From: Acidobacteriaceae bacterium
Lineage (GTDB): Bacteria > Acidobacteriota > Terriglobia > Terriglobales > Acidobacteriaceae
NCBI GenBank assembly: GCA_035944135.1
Contig: DASZBM010000002.1
Span: forward strand, 434,001 to 498,000
Direction: 5' to 3'
Length of the DNA stretch: 64,000 nt
Every line of letters begins with the position of its first letter. Position 1 is the stretch's first letter. The position numbers and the translations under genes were made by a program. This document shows, one piece after another, positions 26,393 to 34,616 of this stretch. Under the pieces are notes generated by a model, which did no database searches, was not told the origin of the DNA, and saw only the letters and a program-made list of their open reading frames with translations.

Positions 26393-28534
26393 GTGCAAAT
26401 TACACGTCCGTTCAGAAAGCCTGAGGCCCTGAAGCGTCGCCTGTTCCAGTCAGGATTGTTGCTGCTGTGTTTGTTGCTCTTGACCGACGGAGCACCGGCT
26501 CAGTCTCCCACGGTCCGCGCCATAGTCGATGTGTCCAGAACGGGGTCGACGATCTCCCCCTATCTTTACGGGATGTTTTTGGAGCATGGCGGAGAAATCG
26601 TCAACTCCGGCCTGTGGTCTGAAATGCTGGCAGACCGTAAATTCTTCTATCCGGTGCAGACCGCTGCTCCCACGCCTCCACCGGCAATGGGGAACGCGGC
26701 AGGTAACCCGCGCTTTCGAAACATACCAACACGATGGTGGTCTCCGATCGGCGCCGACGGCATGGTCATGATGGAGACCAAGAGTCCGTATACCGGCGAT
26801 CACGCGCCGTTGATCAAGCTCGAGCGCAACGAGCCAAACGGCGTCCGTCAAGGCGGGATCACTGTTCGACGTGGTAAAGCGTACACCGGCCGCATCGTGC
26901 TTGCGGGCAGTGCGGGCGCGGTGGTAAAGGTCACGCTCGCCTGGGGTAAAGGCGCAGCGGATCGTCAGACCGTCACGATCCGGACGCTCAGGCCGGCCTA
27001 CCGAAAGTTTCCCCTGCATTACACCGCGTCAGCCGATAACGACGACGCCACGCTTGAGATCACCGGAGTGGGCACGGGCTCCTTCCGTGTTGGTGCGGTT
27101 TCACTGATGCCCGCGGATAACATCGAGGGATTCCGTCCCGAGGTGATCGCGGCGCTGAAGCAGTTGCGGTTCGGCGTGCTGCGTTTTCCGGGCGGCAATT
27201 TTGTCTCCGCATATGAGTGGCGTAATGGTGTGGGCGACATTGACAAGCGGCCCCCGATCTTCGATCCCGTGTGGCACGCGCTTCAGCCCAACGACGTCGG
27301 AACAGACGAGTTCCTGACGCTCTGCCGTCTGCTCGGCGTCGATCCCTACATCACGGTGAACGCCGGTTTCGGCGATGCGTGGTCCGCGCGCGAATTGGTC
27401 GAATATGCGAATGGTGACGTCAGCACGCCAATGGGCAAATGGCGCGCGCAGAACGGGCATCCCGCGCGCTACCACGTGAAACTCTGGGGGATTGGCAACG
27501 AGCCCTGGGGCGACTATCAGATGGGCGCCATGGCACTTCCGCAGTTTGAGCTGAAGTACGAGATGTTCGCCAAGGAGATGAAGAAGGTCGATCCGGCGAT
27601 CACGCTCATTGCGCCGGGCGCCATGCCCGACGTCATGGAAGGAGCGGACCAGTCACGGCGCATGAATGGACAGTACGTCCCGGACTACCTGTCCTCCGCG
27701 GACTGGACCGGCCAGATGATTCTCTGTTGCTTGAACGACATCGACATGATCAGCGAACACTACTACGCGTCCGGCACAATGCACACCAACATTAAGCTCG
27801 AGAAGAAGGTGCCGATTGACCCACCGCTATCGTTCATCGAGTTCCAACGAGCCGCGGCCGTCCAGGTCAGAGCCAAATACGAGCATTACGAGCAATATCT
27901 GAAGCTCATACCCGCACTCAAAGCAAAGCCTGTTCCCATCGCGATTGACGAGTGGGCATATTTTTCCGGGGACAGGAACTCCTACAAGACCGTACTTGCT
28001 TACGCATGGGCGTTCCATGAGATGTTCCGTCACTCGGACGTCTTCTCAATGGCGGCGCTGACCTTTGCGACTGCGACCATCACATCCAACCGCACGGAAG
28101 CCGTCCTCAATCCCACCGGCCTGCTCTTCAAAATGTACCGCGATCACTTCGGCCAGATCCCCGTCGAGGTGATGGGCAATTCGCCGCAGCCCAAGCCGGT
28201 GTTTCCTGCCGGCGGGGACCAGCCTGCCGTGAACCCTGGCAGCGACACGTATCCACTCGATGTCAGCGCGGCTTTGAGCGTAGATCGCCGGACACTCACT
28301 ATCGCCGTCCTAAATCCTTCGAACTCCGAGCAGAGCATCGAGCTTGCGATTCACGGAGCAACGCTCGCGAGCGCCGGAAAGCTTTGGCGTATGGCTCCGG
28401 ACTCCATCGATGCAACCATCAAGCTCGGAGCGAAGGCTGAGGTTCAAGTGGAAGAACAAAAGCTTGGAGCCCTGCCAGGCACCGTCACCGTTCGCCCTTT
28501 CAGTGTCAACATCTACTCCTATCCCAGTCAATAG
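26393..28534 (+). CDS. GH51 family alpha-L-arabinofuranosidase
   Basis: Predicted secreted enzyme (713 aa from GTG 26393) that removes arabinofuranosyl groups from arabinoxylan or arabinan. A signal peptide (LFQSGLLLLCLLLLTDGAPAQ) leads into ISPYLYGMFLEHGGEIVNSGLWSEM, the GH51 N-terminal block. A carbohydrate-binding-like insert precedes the (beta/alpha)8 domain with LRFPGGNFVSAYEWRNGVG. The acid/base Glu lies in LWGIGNEPWGDY and the nucleophile region in IAIDEWAYF. A C-terminal beta domain follows. An upstream TTG at 26357 keeps the frame open; the GTG gives a better signal peptide but the start is uncertain. A GH3 gene follows on the same strand after 207 bp. Confidence 0.92.
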   Translation: MQITRPFRKPEALKRRLFQSGLLLLCLLLLTDGAPAQSPTVRAIVDVSRTGSTISPYLYGMFLEHGGEIVNSGLWSEMLADRKFFYPVQTAAPTPPPAMGNAAGNPRFRNIPTRWWSPIGADGMVMMETKSPYTGDHAPLIKLERNEPNGVRQGGITVRRGKAYTGRIVLAGSAGAVVKVTLAWGKGAADRQTVTIRTLRPAYRKFPLHYTASADNDDATLEITGVGTGSFRVGAVSLMPADNIEGFRPEVIAALKQLRFGVLRFPGGNFVSAYEWRNGVGDIDKRPPIFDPVWHALQPNDVGTDEFLTLCRLLGVDPYITVNAGFGDAWSARELVEYANGDVSTPMGKWRAQNGHPARYHVKLWGIGNEPWGDYQMGAMALPQFELKYEMFAKEMKKVDPAITLIAPGAMPDVMEGADQSRRMNGQYVPDYLSSADWTGQMILCCLNDIDMISEHYYASGTMHTNIKLEKKVPIDPPLSFIEFQRAAAVQVRAKYEHYEQYLKLIPALKAKPVPIAIDEWAYFSGDRNSYKTVLAYAWAFHEMFRHSDVFSMAALTFATATITSNRTEAVLNPTGLLFKMYRDHFGQIPVEVMGNSPQPKPVFPAGGDQPAVNPGSDTYPLDVSAALSVDRRTLTIAVLNPSNSEQSIELAIHGATLASAGKLWRMAPDSIDATIKLGAKAEVQVEEQKLGALPGTVTVRPFSVNIYSYPSQ

Positions 28535-28741
28535 CCCGCCGGCTGAGAAGGTGGCATGAGACTCACAAAACTTACTTCGCGGAGCAGCAACGGTAACGAT
28601 CCTCGCAGGCGGCGAATCGCATTCCAGTGCGATAGCCGATCGATTCCAGAACCATGTCCTGCCATTCTTTAGCAGGAACCTTTGCTTTACGGAAGGCTGT
28701 CGATAGCCGATCAGCTGACTCAACCCATCCTGGAGAAATAA

Positions 28742-31408
28742 ATGAGAAGCCGTTCTATGTCCCTTTTGGTTCGAGTCATCGCATGCACGGGGATTCTGTT
28801 CTTTAGCGGAATGCAGCAACGTGCAGTTGCCCAGGATTCAGCGAATCTGCCCTACATGAATCCGCAGCTTTCACCAGAGCAGCGAGCGATCGATCTGGTG
28901 GGTCGCATGACTCTTGCGGAGAAGGCATCGGAGATGCAGAACAACTCCGCTGCGGTACCGCGGCTGAAAATTCCGGCATACCAATGGTGGAGCGAAGCTC
29001 TCCACGGCGTCATCAACGACGGCGTGACGGAATATCCGGAGCCGGTCGGTCTCGCAGCCACATTTGACGTGCCGGGCATTCACACGATGGCCGCGCAGAT
29101 CGGCATCGAAGGCCGCATCAAGCACGTCCAGAACCAGCGCGAAGGCCACACCGGCATCATGGGAGGTCTCGATTTCTGGTCGCCGAATCTCAACATCTTC
29201 CGCGATCCGCGCTGGGGGCGAGGGCAGGAGACTTACGGGGAAGACCCGTTTCTCACAGCCCGGATGGGCGTGGCCTACGTGACGGGCTTGCAGGGCAATG
29301 ATCCCAAGTACTACCTCGCGATCGCGACTCCGAAGCACTTCGCGGTTCACAGCGGACCGGAGCCGACACGCCACTTCGCCGACGTGGACGTTAGCAAGCA
29401 CGATGAGGTCGACACCTACGAGCCCGCCTTCCGCGCTGCTGTAGTTGAAGGCAAGGCAGGCTCGGTGATGTGTGCTTACAACGCGATCAACGGCCAACCG
29501 GCCTGCGCCAATCAATACCTTCTGCAAGATCAGTTGCGCGGCAAGTGGGGGTTCCAGGGATACGTCGTCTCCGACTGCGATGCCGTCAGGGACGTCGCGG
29601 CGAACCACCGCTATCGGCCAACGCAGGCGCAGGGTGCTGCCATTTCGGTCCTCCGCGGTATGGACAACGAATGCGTCACGTTCACCTCGCGCTTCGGCGA
29701 GCCTGTCGACAAGGCCTACATCGACGCCGTTCAACAGGGCTACCTCCCTGAGAGCGCTCTGGATACCGCTTTGATTCGCCTCTTCATCGCGCGCATCAAG
29801 CTAGGCATGTTCGACCCGCCGGACACCGTCCCCTACACGAAGATCGATGAAAAGGAACTCGACAGCGCTGAGCACCGCGCCCATGCTCGCAAGCTGGCCA
29901 ATGAGTCGATGGTGCTGCTCAAGAACGACGGCATGCTTCCTCTCAAGCCGGAAGTCCGGCGCATCACCGTTGTCGGTCCGCTCGCCGATCAGACGCGGCC
30001 GCTCATCGGAAACTATGCTGGTCAACCTACACATATCGTGTCGATGCTGGAGGGCCTTCATGCTGAGTTTCCGAACGCCACTATCACCTTCGTTCCCGGG
30101 ACGCAGTTCCTCCGCGCAGATGGAACCGCGGTCCCCGCCGCGCTCTTAACGACGCCGGACGGGAAGCCCGGCGTGAAGGCCGAGTACGTCGAAGGCCGCA
30201 GAGGGCCCGACGAGAAGAGCGAGCCCTTGCTCACCCGCACCGAAGCCAATGTGAACTTGACACAAGGCGATCTACCGAAGGAAATCGCAGGCAGAAAAAC
30301 TTTCGGCGTGCAGTGGTCTGGATTCCTTACTCCGAGCGAGTCAGGTGACTTCCTGCTGGGCGTCCGCGCGCAGGGTTTTGCCAGGATTGCTGTCGATGGC
30401 AAGCAGGTAGCGATGTCATTCGGCGGTCGCGAACCTGAGCCGGTGATGGGTCGCGTGCACCTCATTAAAGGTCGCAAGGCTGCGATCGAAATCATCTACG
30501 GCACACAGAATGGAAAGGCCCACGCTGAACTCATCTGGGAGAAAGTGGACAATTCGGTCTCACCCGAAGCAATCGCGGCTGCGAAGAATGCCGATGCCGT
30601 GATCGCAGTAATGGGAATTACCAGCCAGCTTGAGGGCGAAGAGATGCCCGTGAGCGAGCCCGGATTCCTCGGCGGAGACCGCACCAGCATTGATCTGCCT
30701 CAGCCCGAGGAAGATCTCGTTGAGGCTGTCGCGGCCACAGGCAAACCGCTCGCAGTCGTGCTCATGAACGGCAGCGCACTCGCCGTCAACTGGATCAATG
30801 ATCATGCCAATGCGGTGCTCGAGGCGTGGTATCCCGGCGAAGAAGGCGGCGCGGCTGTGGCCGAGACCCTGAGCGGGAAAAACAATCCCGCCGGCCGGCT
30901 GCCCGTTACCTTTTACAAGGGTGTCGACCAGCTGCCCAACTTCGAAGACTACGGAATGGCGAACCGTACCTATCGCTACTTCACAGGCAAGCCGCTCTAT
31001 CCCTTCGGATACGGACTCAGTTACACGAAGTTCTCTTATAGCGATCTCAGCGTCCCCACGACGCCGGTCGCGGCGGGACAGCCCGTGGACGCCGACGTGA
31101 CTGTGACCAATAGCGGCCGTCTCGCCGGCGACGAGGTTGTTCAGCTCTATCTCAAATTCCCATCGGTCAAGGGATCTCCACGGATTGCTCTCCGCGGATT
31201 CCGGCGGATTCATCTGGAGCCTGGGGCGAGCCAGAAGCTACATTTCCAACTCAACCCGCGCGACCTTGGCATGGTTACGGAAGACGGCGATCCAATTATT
31301 GCTCAGGGCGATTATTCGATCACCATCGGAGGTGGACAGCCGGATACGGGCGCGCCAATCGCGACCGGCCACTTTCACATTGATGGCCAGTACGCTTTGC
31401 CGGAATAG
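28742..31408 (+). CDS. GH3 family beta-glycosidase with PA14 domain
   Basis: Secreted 888-aa exo-glycosidase, most like beta-xylosidase/beta-glucosidase of GH3. A signal peptide (SLLVRVIACTGILFFSGMQQ) is followed by the catalytic barrel: WWSEALHGV, RGQETYGEDP and KHFAVHSGPE. The nucleophile Asp lies in YVVSDCDAV. The second domain is split by a PA14 module (residues ~475-610, GVQWSGFLTPSESGDFLLGV, VDGKQVAMSF). The C-terminal fibronectin III-like domain starts near LSYTKFSYSDL. RBS GGAGAAATAA precedes the ATG. Next to the GH51 enzyme it suggests hemicellulose (arabinoxylan) use. Confidence 0.94.
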   Translation: MRSRSMSLLVRVIACTGILFFSGMQQRAVAQDSANLPYMNPQLSPEQRAIDLVGRMTLAEKASEMQNNSAAVPRLKIPAYQWWSEALHGVINDGVTEYPEPVGLAATFDVPGIHTMAAQIGIEGRIKHVQNQREGHTGIMGGLDFWSPNLNIFRDPRWGRGQETYGEDPFLTARMGVAYVTGLQGNDPKYYLAIATPKHFAVHSGPEPTRHFADVDVSKHDEVDTYEPAFRAAVVEGKAGSVMCAYNAINGQPACANQYLLQDQLRGKWGFQGYVVSDCDAVRDVAANHRYRPTQAQGAAISVLRGMDNECVTFTSRFGEPVDKAYIDAVQQGYLPESALDTALIRLFIARIKLGMFDPPDTVPYTKIDEKELDSAEHRAHARKLANESMVLLKNDGMLPLKPEVRRITVVGPLADQTRPLIGNYAGQPTHIVSMLEGLHAEFPNATITFVPGTQFLRADGTAVPAALLTTPDGKPGVKAEYVEGRRGPDEKSEPLLTRTEANVNLTQGDLPKEIAGRKTFGVQWSGFLTPSESGDFLLGVRAQGFARIAVDGKQVAMSFGGREPEPVMGRVHLIKGRKAAIEIIYGTQNGKAHAELIWEKVDNSVSPEAIAAAKNADAVIAVMGITSQLEGEEMPVSEPGFLGGDRTSIDLPQPEEDLVEAVAATGKPLAVVLMNGSALAVNWINDHANAVLEAWYPGEEGGAAVAETLSGKNNPAGRLPVTFYKGVDQLPNFEDYGMANRTYRYFTGKPLYPFGYGLSYTKFSYSDLSVPTTPVAAGQPVDADVTVTNSGRLAGDEVVQLYLKFPSVKGSPRIALRGFRRIHLEPGASQKLHFQLNPRDLGMVTEDGDPIIAQGDYSITIGGGQPDTGAPIATGHFHIDGQYALPE

Positions 31409-31420
31409 GCCTCGCCGATT

Positions 31421-32293
31421 TCACCCCATGAAAGCGCTGACCAGCGCAGCGATCTCATCGGCAGCAGTGTCCAGGGCGAAATGGCCGCCGTCGACAATGT
31501 GGACCTCGGCGTTCGGAACATCCTTGCGGTAACTTTCCGGCTCGCTCGGATCAAACGAGGTTTCGTATTTACCCCAGATCACGAGCAGCCGCGGTTGCCT
31601 TTCGCGCATCCACTGCTGCCATTTCGGATAGGAGTCAACGTTAGTTCGGTAGTCGTAGAAGAGATCGCTTTGTATCTCGGCCTGCCCGGGCCGACTCAGA
31701 AAATAAAACTCGTCGGTCCAGAGGTCGGGATCGTGGCGCTCGGAGTCGGGATCGTTTCCGACGTGTCGCGCTCGCGCGGCCTCGAGCGACAAGAGATTGG
31801 TGCGCAACGCGCTCTCGTTGGCGATGCGATCAGTCCAGAACGCCCGACGCGTTTTCCAATTTGCTCCCAGGCCTTCGTTGTGGGCGACTGCGTCCTGCAC
31901 GATCAGCGCCGCGGTGCGCTCCTGGTGCTGCAGCGTCATGCGGAAGCCGACGGGGCCACCGTAATCCTGCATGTAGAGGCTATAGCGCGAAAGTCCGAGT
32001 GCCTCAGTGAAATGGTTCATGGTCTCAGCCAGATGGTCGAAGGTGTACCCGAATTTCTTCGGGTCCGGCCAATCGCTGTGTCCAAAGCCAGGATAATCAG
32101 GCGCCACCAGGTGATAGCGATCGGACAACCTTGCGAAAAGCGGCTCAAACATCCGCGACGACGATGGGAGGCCGTGCAGCAAAAGGAGCGTTTCCGCATT
32201 TTTCGGCCCAGCCTCTCGATAAAGGATCGACAGGCCGTCGACGTGTGTTGTGCGATAAAACGTGGGATTCATCGATGATTGTTTTCCCTTCAT
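31421..32293 (-). CDS. Alpha/beta hydrolase (epoxide hydrolase/haloalkane dehalogenase-like)
   Basis: Cytoplasmic alpha/beta hydrolase, 290 aa. The oxyanion loop is LLLHGLPSSSRMF. The nucleophile Asp110 lies in MQDYGGPVG, which matches the dehalogenase/epoxide hydrolase branch where Asp replaces Ser. The catalytic His271 is in VDGGHFALD. APDYPGFGHSDWP is typical of the same group. Substrate is unknown. A second Met (residue 8, 32272) is a possible start, since the AGGAG box almost touches the first ATG. It lies 78 bp downstream of the DJ-1/PfpI gene on the same strand, so both may be one stress- or detoxification-related transcript. Confidence 0.85.
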   Translation of the reverse strand: MKGKQSSMNPTFYRTTHVDGLSILYREAGPKNAETLLLLHGLPSSSRMFEPLFARLSDRYHLVAPDYPGFGHSDWPDPKKFGYTFDHLAETMNHFTEALGLSRYSLYMQDYGGPVGFRMTLQHQERTAALIVQDAVAHNEGLGANWKTRRAFWTDRIANESALRTNLLSLEAARARHVGNDPDSERHDPDLWTDEFYFLSRPGQAEIQSDLFYDYRTNVDSYPKWQQWMRERQPRLLVIWGKYETSFDPSEPESYRKDVPNAEVHIVDGGHFALDTAADEIAALVSAFMG

Positions 32294-32371
32294 CTCCTGG
32301 GTCGCGACGGGAGAGTCGGGCGCCAGGCGCGCAATGCGAGGTCCGGCTAGAAGTGAGACTCACCACCAATC

Positions 32372-33175
32372 TCAGGCGGCTGCTTTTCTCTTGTTCAGTG
32401 CGGGTAGAAGAAGTTTAAGAAGCGCTTCGTCGGAGAAAGGGTTCTGGCCTGTGATCAACTCGCGATCCTGAAGGACGTAGCTCTTCCATGGAGCGAGAAC
32501 ACTTACATCACCGCCCGCAGTCTGCAAGGCAAAGTCCGGGTAGAAGAGAACCTTGCCACCAATCTCTAGCGGCTCCCGCTGCTGTTCTTCCGGCGTAGAA
32601 AAGATTGTCATCTTATATCCGGAATAGATCCAACCCTTAGCCTGTGCGTGCGCTCCAGCGGCATCGCCCGCACTCAGCGCGGCAATAAACTCCTTGGAAT
32701 TCGGAAGAGCAGAGAGAAGTGAGATGGGGCCGTGGCAGAGGCACGCGGTCGGCTTGGATGTTTTATGAAAGTGCCTCATCACGGTGCCGGCGTCGGGATC
32801 GTCGAGAACATCGATCATCGGACCATGGCCGCCTGGGACAAAGACAGCGTCGTATTGATCCAGCCCGGATGCGATGACATCCGCGATACGGGTTGGATCT
32901 CTAAGTCCAGTCAGGCCGTCGCGAAATAGCATATAGTCCTGGAGCTTGGCCGCGTCGCCGCCGAAGAAATCGGCGACCTCTGAATGCACATCCACTTGCG
33001 GCGTGTTGCCTTTGGGGTTGGCAAAAGTGATTTCGTAGCCTTCCTTCATCAGGGCGCGAACCGGAACGGTCAGCTCGTTGAGATAGTAGCCAGCGCCTTT
33101 GTAGATCTTGCCATCTTTCAAGGGCAAGCCACGACCGCTCGAGACTAGTACCAAGACTTTTCCTGCTGGTGGCAT
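32372..33175 (-). CDS. DJ-1/PfpI family protein (Hsp31/glyoxalase III-like)
   Basis: 267-aa member of the class I glutamine amidotransferase-like superfamily. The nucleophile elbow is ACLCHGPISLLSA (Cys147, followed by His148), and FVPGGHGPMIDVLDD is the conserved upstream loop. The larger size and the KGAGYYLNELTVPV segment fit Hsp31-like chaperone/glyoxalase III proteins better than small PfpI proteases. RBS AGAGGAG precedes the ATG. Likely in protection against carbonyl or protein-folding stress; this is inferred from the family. Confidence 0.88.
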   Translation of the reverse strand: MPPAGKVLVLVSSGRGLPLKDGKIYKGAGYYLNELTVPVRALMKEGYEITFANPKGNTPQVDVHSEVADFFGGDAAKLQDYMLFRDGLTGLRDPTRIADVIASGLDQYDAVFVPGGHGPMIDVLDDPDAGTVMRHFHKTSKPTACLCHGPISLLSALPNSKEFIAALSAGDAAGAHAQAKGWIYSGYKMTIFSTPEEQQREPLEIGGKVLFYPDFALQTAGGDVSVLAPWKSYVLQDRELITGQNPFSDEALLKLLLPALNKRKAAA

Positions 33176-33708
33176 TTTGTTCTCCTCTCGAGAAATCGAA
33201 TTTGTCCCGAGATCTTAGTTTTTGTCGCTCTGCGCCGTCAGCTGTCCGTCTTTTTCGTGAGGTTTCCATGTAGGTTCGGGCATGTCATTGCCATCCTTTG
33301 AGATTGGGGCCGGCGCGGGTCGCGCGTGGGGACATCTCATGGAAATCAGGATGGGAGCCGAGTGGCGGTGGATGCAGTCTACCGCGAACTCGTCTCAGCG
33401 AGGAATTTCGCTAGTATCAGGGAATTTTGAAGAGAAATGCACCGCTTGCAGCGTCGCGCAGCCGCAAAATAACCCGAAACATCTGGGAATTTGGTGAAAT
33501 GTGACTCGGCAGCATGGTTTGCTTGAGCTGGCCCACACCAGAAGCTACGCCGTCTCGCAGCGCAGCATATTAATGATCGTCGCTCCCGTGACTGTCGAAA
33601 GTAGCCTTGTTCGCCAGTCGAGCCCTCGCAAGGCCGGTTTATTTCGGAGATGCTGGGGATACTGACCATCCTCACTTGTCAGTTCTGGCCCAGAAGCGCG
33701 CCACATCG
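33176..33708 (+). other. Intergenic stretch with one short repeated motif
   Basis: About 530 bp between the korB stop and the DJ-1/PfpI start. Small open frames on both strands here have no domain, no RBS and no coding character. The only recognised structure is the repeated motif at 33363-33388; the promoter of the DJ-1/PfpI gene should also lie here. Confidence 0.5.
33363..33388 (+). repeat. Short repeated motif TGGCGGTGGATGCAGTCTAC, copy 2
   Basis: Matches copy 1 at 17746 in 20 consecutive bases and again in the following GCGAA, with one variable base between. It lies ~190 bp upstream of the DJ-1/PfpI gene. Confidence 0.5.
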
Positions 33709-34605
33709 CTACATCAGTTCCTGAATGAACGATAGGGCAACATCGGAGGACACTCGCGGGTCCCGATTAATCAGAGGCCCTTGGTTCAAGATCGGCTCAG
33801 CGGTGTGCAACGGGGGAATGTCGGTGCGCTCGAAGAATTTGCCAATGGGAATTTCTTCGCCCCACAGTGTAGATTTCTCCATCGCTGCGATCCAGTCGGA
33901 GGCGTCGTAGGATGCGTCGTCCTCGAGCTTTTTCACGCGTGGACGGAACCATTGGTAGGTGTTGTCGTGGTTATAGGTGACGCAGGGACTGAAGACGTCG
34001 AGCAAGGAAAAGCCTCGATGCTGAATCCCCAGTTTTATGAGCTCGGTAAGATGCTTCTGCTCGCCACTAAAACCACGAGCGACAAAGGTACAGCCCGCAG
34101 CGAGAGCCAGGGAAATCGGGTTAATCGGGGGTTCGATGTTGCCGAAGGGCATGCTCTTGGTCTTCATGCCGAGGCGGCTGGTGGGTGAAGTCTGGCCGGT
34201 GGTTAGACCGTAAATTTGATTGTCCATGACGATGTAAAGCAGATCGACGTTGCGGCGCATGGTGTGAACGAAGTGATTGCCGCCGATGCCGAAACCATCT
34301 CCATCGCCGCCGGTGACGATCACGGTCAGCCCATGGTTGGCGAGCTTCACGCCCGTGGCCACAGCCAGAGAGCGGCCATGGAGCGTGTGCATGCCGTAGG
34401 TGTTGATGTAGCCGGGGAGGTTCGAGGAACAACCGATGCCGCTGATGGTGATGGTGTTGTGCAGAGGAATCTGCAGCTCGACCAAGGCTTTTTGAAGAGC
34501 GGCGAGGACGCCGTAATCGCCGCAGCCGGGGCACCAGTCCGGATCAGCTTTACCTTTCGTATCGGCGATCGTTAGTGTGCGGGGACTCTCTACGAGTGAC
34601 GCCAC
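33709..34605 (-). CDS. korB: 2-oxoacid:ferredoxin oxidoreductase beta subunit
   Basis: Thiamine-pyrophosphate-binding subunit of a 2-oxoacid (probably 2-oxoglutarate):ferredoxin oxidoreductase. Seen: DWCPGCGDYGVLAALQKAL with the CxxC cluster ligands, ISGIGCSSNLPGYINTYGMHTLHGR, and the TPP-binding VTGGDGDGFGIGGNHF plus YIVMDNQIYGLTTGQTSPTS. The length of 298 aa suits the two-subunit KorAB type. It follows korA by 11 bp, so they form one operon. It may replace or supplement the 2-oxoglutarate dehydrogenase of the TCA cycle. Confidence 0.93.
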   Translation of the reverse strand: MASLVESPRTLTIADTKGKADPDWCPGCGDYGVLAALQKALVELQIPLHNTITISGIGCSSNLPGYINTYGMHTLHGRSLAVATGVKLANHGLTVIVTGGDGDGFGIGGNHFVHTMRRNVDLLYIVMDNQIYGLTTGQTSPTSRLGMKTKSMPFGNIEPPINPISLALAAGCTFVARGFSGEQKHLTELIKLGIQHRGFSLLDVFSPCVTYNHDNTYQWFRPRVKKLEDDASYDASDWIAAMEKSTLWGEEIPIGKFFERTDIPPLHTAEPILNQGPLINRDPRVSSDVALSFIQELM

Positions 34606-34616
34606 GTGCTTCCTCC

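Noticed and set aside
33379-33675. 98-codon minus-strand frame in the korB/DJ-1 gap
   Set aside because: No RBS, no domain, biased composition; overlaps a plus-strand frame of the same quality.
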